Shown piece by piece: positions 60,795 through 64,000 of a stretch of DNA of 64,000 nt. The stretch covers positions 620,001 through 684,000 of the forward strand of contig CAWBXV010000002.1 in assembly GCA_963792875.1 (NCBI GenBank), in the 5' to 3' direction. How positions within the stretch are numbered: position 1 is the stretch's first letter; each line of letters begins with the position of its first letter. The position numbers and the translations under genes are program-made. The stretch comes from JAHEGP01 sp963792875. GTDB taxonomy: Bacteria > Pseudomonadota > Gammaproteobacteria > Pseudomonadales > JAHEGP01. The notes below the pieces were generated by a model. It made no database searches and had not been told where the DNA came from. It saw only the letters and a program-made list of their open reading frames with translations.

Positions 60795-62027
60795 CTACGC
60801 GGGCCGATCGGTGGTCAGGCTCGTTTCGCGGTCCGAATACCCCAGCAGGTAGAGTATGCCATCCAGCCCCAAGGTGCTGATGGATTGCTTGGCCGATTGC
60901 TTGACGATCGGTTTCGCCCGGAACGCGATGCCCAGGCCGGCAATGGACAGCATGGGGAGATCGTTGGCGCCGTCGCCCACCGCGATCACCTGGTCCAGCG
61001 CTATGTTTTCGCGGACAGCCAGTTCCATCAGCAGCTCCGCCTTGCGCCTGCCATCGACCACCGTACCGGTCACCGCGCCAGTGACCTTGCCATCGGCGAT
61101 CTCCAGCTCATTGGCGTAGACGTAGTCGATGCCCAACCGGTCCTGGAGGTAACGACCGAAATAAGTGAACCCGCCTGACAGAATGGCGGTCTTGTAACCC
61201 AGCTTGCGCATGATGGCGATGAGCTTTTCCGCGCCCTCATTGAGCCGCAGATTCTGCGCCACCTGCTCCAGCACACTCTGATCCAGGCCCTTGAGCAGAG
61301 CGACCCGCGCCCGGAAACTCTCGGTGAAATCCAGCTCGCCAGCCATGGCCCGCTCCGTGATGGCCGCCACCTGCCCGCCGACACCGGCGGCCTTGGCCAG
61401 CTCGTCGATCACCTCGGCGTCGATCAGCGTGGAATCCATGTCGAAGGCGACCAGCCGGCGGTTGCGCCGGAAGATATTGTCCTCCTGGTAGGCGATGTCG
61501 ACTTCCATGGCGACGGCGATCTGCAGCAGCTCCCGGCGCAGTGCGGCGGCATCCTCCAGGGCACCGCGGGCGGACATCTCCACGCAGGCGCGGCTGGCGC
61601 CGGACAGCTCACCCAGGGGAATGCGTCCGGACAGGCGCTCAATGCGGTCGATATTGAGTCCAAAGCGGCAGATCACTGCGCTGATGGCCGCCAGGTGGCG
61701 CGATGACAACCGGCGTGCAAGCAGGGTGACAATGTGGCGCGGCTTGCCCTGGCCGGCCACCCAGGCGGCATAGCTCGCCTCGTCGATCGGGGTGAAGCGC
61801 GCCTGCAGACCCAGCTCGTGGGTCCGGAACAGCACGTCCTTGAGCAGCGGTGATGACTGCGCATCAGCGGGAACTTCTACTAGAATACCCAGAGACAGCG
61901 TTTCGTGTATCACCGCCTGGCCAATATCGAGAATCTGCGTCCCGTCACGGGAGAGAATCTCCATGATCGAGGACGTGACGCCCGGTTTGTCGGTACCGGA
62001 AACATTAATCAGAACGATCTGGCGCAA
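60795..62027 (-). CDS. serB: phosphoserine phosphatase with tandem ACT domains
   Basis: A 410-residue enzyme for the last step of serine synthesis. N-terminal ACT-type regulatory domains (about 1-180) precede the HAD phosphatase with FDMDSTLIDAEVIDEL, ILSGGFTYF and GDGANDLPML. The start appears to be a TTG at 62027 with GAGG six bases upstream, giving the expected MRQIVLINVSGTDKPG N-terminus. Converges on fimX, as in P. aeruginosa. Confidence 0.95.
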   Translation of the reverse strand: MRQIVLINVSGTDKPGVTSSIMEILSRDGTQILDIGQAVIHETLSLGILVEVPADAQSSPLLKDVLFRTHELGLQARFTPIDEASYAAWVAGQGKPRHIVTLLARRLSSRHLAAISAVICRFGLNIDRIERLSGRIPLGELSGASRACVEMSARGALEDAAALRRELLQIAVAMEVDIAYQEDNIFRRNRRLVAFDMDSTLIDAEVIDELAKAAGVGGQVAAITERAMAGELDFTESFRARVALLKGLDQSVLEQVAQNLRLNEGAEKLIAIMRKLGYKTAILSGGFTYFGRYLQDRLGIDYVYANELEIADGKVTGAVTGTVVDGRRKAELLMELAVRENIALDQVIAVGDGANDLPMLSIAGLGIAFRAKPIVKQSAKQSISTLGLDGILYLLGYSDRETSLTTDRPA

Positions 62028-62134
62028 CGCGGCCTCGCTGGAACGATATCAGACAGAGCAGGGGCGCGTATTGTAACCGCAGATCGCCCATGCTAGAACT
62101 GCCGGCCGGAAACTCGAGCGGGGGAGCATCGCAC

Positions 62135-63308
62135 GTGCAGTGGTACTACCGAATGGGACTGGGGCGCCGACTCGCCCTTGGCAGCGCGGCCCTGACCGCG
62201 CTCATCGTCGCCGCCTTGCTGAGCCTTGCGGACTATCGCACCGAGCGCAACCGGTCCACCGACGCCAGCAATGCCATCATCGCGGCGCAGCTGGCCGGCA
62301 GCGCCGCGGAATTCATCATCAACCGCGACCACCTGGCACTGCAGGCCCTGCTCGGCGAGTTGACCCGACATCCGGCGGTGGTATTCGCGACGGTCAAGGA
62401 TCAGGAGCAGCGCACGCTCGCGGAGAGCGGCACCGCGGGCATCGAAGGCAAGTCCCTGGCGACTTACTCGCAGCCCTGCAAGCTCGGTGACGACGCCGTC
62501 GGCTCGGTCGACATTCAGGTCAGACAACCCGATGCCCGCCAGTTCAACCTGACGCACATCACCCTGCTGAGCGGCGTCGTGTTCATCCTGTGCGCCTCGC
62601 TGCTGCTGCTGCATCTGCACGGACTGGATGCGGCCCTGTCGCTGGCCAACCGCCGGCTGCGCACCGTGGTGCCCGCACCGGCAACCCCGCAACCCGGCGG
62701 CCCCCTGGCGCTGCTCGGTGCGCTGTCGAGCAACGCGGCAGACCGCTACGGCCCGCTGACGGCAGGCCAGCCGGCCGTGGCGTTGGCGCTGCGCCTGCCG
62801 GAGCTGGCCGAAGACTTTCCCGGCCAACGGCCCAACCCGGTGCGCCTGGCCGAAGTCGTCCAGTCGGTCACCCAGATCGCCGACCAGCAGCTGGCACGCC
62901 TCAGCGGCCGCCACGACGGCTGGCTGCTCGAATTCCGCAGCGGCGACGGCCGCGCTGCGCGCGCCATGCGCTGCGCGGCCAGGCTTCGCGAGGCGCTGGA
63001 GAGCGGCAGCTGGAACCATGACTGGCACATGACCCTCGATCTTGGAGGCACTGCGCGACGACGGCGCAAGCCCGGCCCTGCGCGAACTGCAGTGGCAGCG
63101 CAATTGCGACCGGCTCTATCACCAGACCGCAGCCCATAAGGGCCTGCTGGTGACGCGGCTGGCGCTGAGCGAGGCCGCCATCAACCAGCGCGTGCAGGTG
63201 AGCGAGCTGGACGGCGACTGGTACCGCGTCACTCAGTTCGGCAGCGCCGCGCGAGCGCGGCCGACGGCCGCCGTCGCCACCACCGGGTGCTGCCCCGGCC
63301 CCGCCTAG
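62135..63308 (+). pseudogene. AhpA-like inner-membrane protein gene interrupted by a frameshift
   Basis: Translation from the GTG at 62135, behind a GGGGGAGC ribosome site, gives a membrane protein with a first helix (about 12-30), a periplasmic segment and a second helix (about 135-155), then a soluble domain. At about 63041-63045 the conserved reading passes into the +1 frame: the first frame ends in a basic low-complexity tail at 63139, whereas the new frame continues EALRDDGASPALRELQWQRN to a TAG at 63306-63308 that overlaps the parC stop by three bases. Removing one T near 63042 would restore about 390 residues. It is either a real mutation or a sequencing error. Position between serB and parC fits PA4961/AhpA. 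Confidence 0.72.
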
Positions 63309-64000
63309 GCGCTCGACTCTTTGCGCTCCACGGCGACGCGATCCACCTTCTGAAAGCCCCGGGGCAGCTTGTTGCCCCGCCGGCCGCGCTCGCCGAGGTA
63401 GTGATCGAGGTCTGACCGCCTGAGCTTGAGATGGCGCTGCCCGGCGTTGACCAGCAGCGTGTCGCCCGCACTGAGAATGGCCAGCGAGACCACGAACTCC
63501 AGCCGCTCCGCCACTCTGGACGAAGGGATGGCGATGAGCTTGTTGCCCTTGCCGCGGGACAGCTCCGGCAGCTCCGCGACAGGGAACGCCAGCATGCGCC
63601 CCTCGTTGCTCACGACGACGACCAGATCATCGGCGCTATCGACGCGCAGAGGCGCCATCACCAGCCCGCCCGAGGGCACGCTGACAACCGCCTTGCCGCT
63701 GCGGTTCTTGGTCTGCAGCTCTCCCAGCCGCGCGATGAAACCATAGCCGGCATCGCTGGCCAGCAGGTAGCGCTGCTCGGGCTCGCCCAGCATGACGCCC
63801 TCGAAACTCGCCCCCGACGGCACGGTGAGGCGGCCGGTCAGCGGCTCGCCCTGACCCCGCGCCGACGGCAGCAGATGGGCGGGCAGGGTATAGGCCTTGC
63901 CGGTGGAATCGAGCAGCACCAGCCGCTGGTTGCTGCGGCCCCGCACGGCGAAGCGGAAGGCATCGCCCGCTTTGTAGCTCAGGCTGGTCGGCTCGATGTC
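63305..64000 (-). CDS. parC: DNA topoisomerase IV subunit A, C-terminal part
   Basis: The frame runs to the right edge, so only the C-terminal part (about 231 residues) is seen. It is a beta-pinwheel domain with repeated LL-x-x-x-G-x-G/A blades (RYLLASDAGYGFIARLGEL, LVVVVSNEGRMLAFPVAELPEL) and a QGEPLTGRL box, as in the ParC C-terminal domain. ParC-ParE separates daughter chromosomes. The frame continues directly to base 64000 without a stop. Confidence 0.92.
   Translation of the reverse strand, partial: DIEPTSLSYKAGDAFRFAVRGRSNQRLVLLDSTGKAYTLPAHLLPSARGQGEPLTGRLTVPSGASFEGVMLGEPEQRYLLASDAGYGFIARLGELQTKNRSGKAVVSVPSGGLVMAPLRVDSADDLVVVVSNEGRMLAFPVAELPELSRGKGNKLIAIPSSRVAERLEFVVSLAILSAGDTLLVNAGQRHLKLRRSDLDHYLGERGRRGNKLPRGFQKVDRVAVERKESSA

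Noticed and set aside
1..64000. tRNA, rRNA, prophage, insertion sequence or attachment site
   Set aside because: I saw no cloverleaf, rRNA segment, transposase, integrase or terminal inverted repeat with target duplication; gene order in the right half is conserved.

Overview
The window reads as a chromosomal segment of a GC-rich gammaproteobacterium. Evidence: the gammaproteobacterial-type plsB, hfq-hflX-hflK-hflC, epmA-efp-epmB, rsgA, psd, serB and a fimX-like gene, and a gene order from purA to parC that, as I remember it, closely follows the Pseudomonas aeruginosa PA4938-PA4964 block. The lipid- and CoA-handling genes of the left half would suit a marine Halieaceae/Cellvibrionales-type bacterium, but that placement is inference. 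I saw no rRNA or tRNA gene, insertion sequence, prophage or CRISPR array.

Left, accessory part (1-21.3 kb). In order: the tail of a DUF808-like membrane protein, an aldehyde dehydrogenase, a deazaflavin-type nitroreductase-like protein, a DUF4112 membrane protein overlapping tail-to-tail a secreted DUF4105/Lnb-like protein with a lipoprotein partner, a beta-lactamase-fold serine hydrolase, and a divergently read CoA-disulfide reductase/rhodanese fusion. A minus-strand run xdhC-mobA-like-araC-CaiB/BaiF follows, in which the CoA transferase is a tandem double-domain protein. Then come an acyl-CoA toolkit (crotonase, AMP-forming ligase, a 102-residue protein, amidohydrolase) and a divergent three-gene operon of etfA, a DUF35 zinc-ribbon/OB protein and a thiolase-like protein.

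Middle part (21.3-33.5 kb). Central metabolism: plsB, maeA (malic enzyme) and a cstA-family carrier followed by a clear intrinsic terminator. Then a methyltransferase, a small CbiX/SirB chelatase overlapping an SRPBCC-SDR fusion, and an amidoligase/class I glutamine amidotransferase pair that diverges from a lipoprotein and a membrane-anchored coiled-coil protein.

Right, conserved part (33.5-64 kb). purA, hisZ and DUF2065 are separated by an intrinsic terminator from hfq-hflX-hflK-hflC. Then miaA, mutL, amiC/B, tsaE, nnrE/D, queG, orn, rsgA, psd, epmA-efp/epmB, a PilZ-like protein, a fimX-like protein, serB, an AhpA-like membrane protein broken by one frameshift, and the 3' end of parC. Two convergent hybrid histidine kinases sit between queG and orn. 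Upstream of the second lie a 16-base G tract, a triple 9-base repeat and a 12-base operator-like palindrome.

Most noteworthy: the asymmetric double CoA transferase, the kinase pair with its odd upstream DNA, the amidoligase neighbourhood, the DUF4105-like protein whose signal peptide lies upstream of its first ATG, the frameshifted membrane gene, and the degenerate GGDEF/EAL protein with its PilZ-like neighbour.
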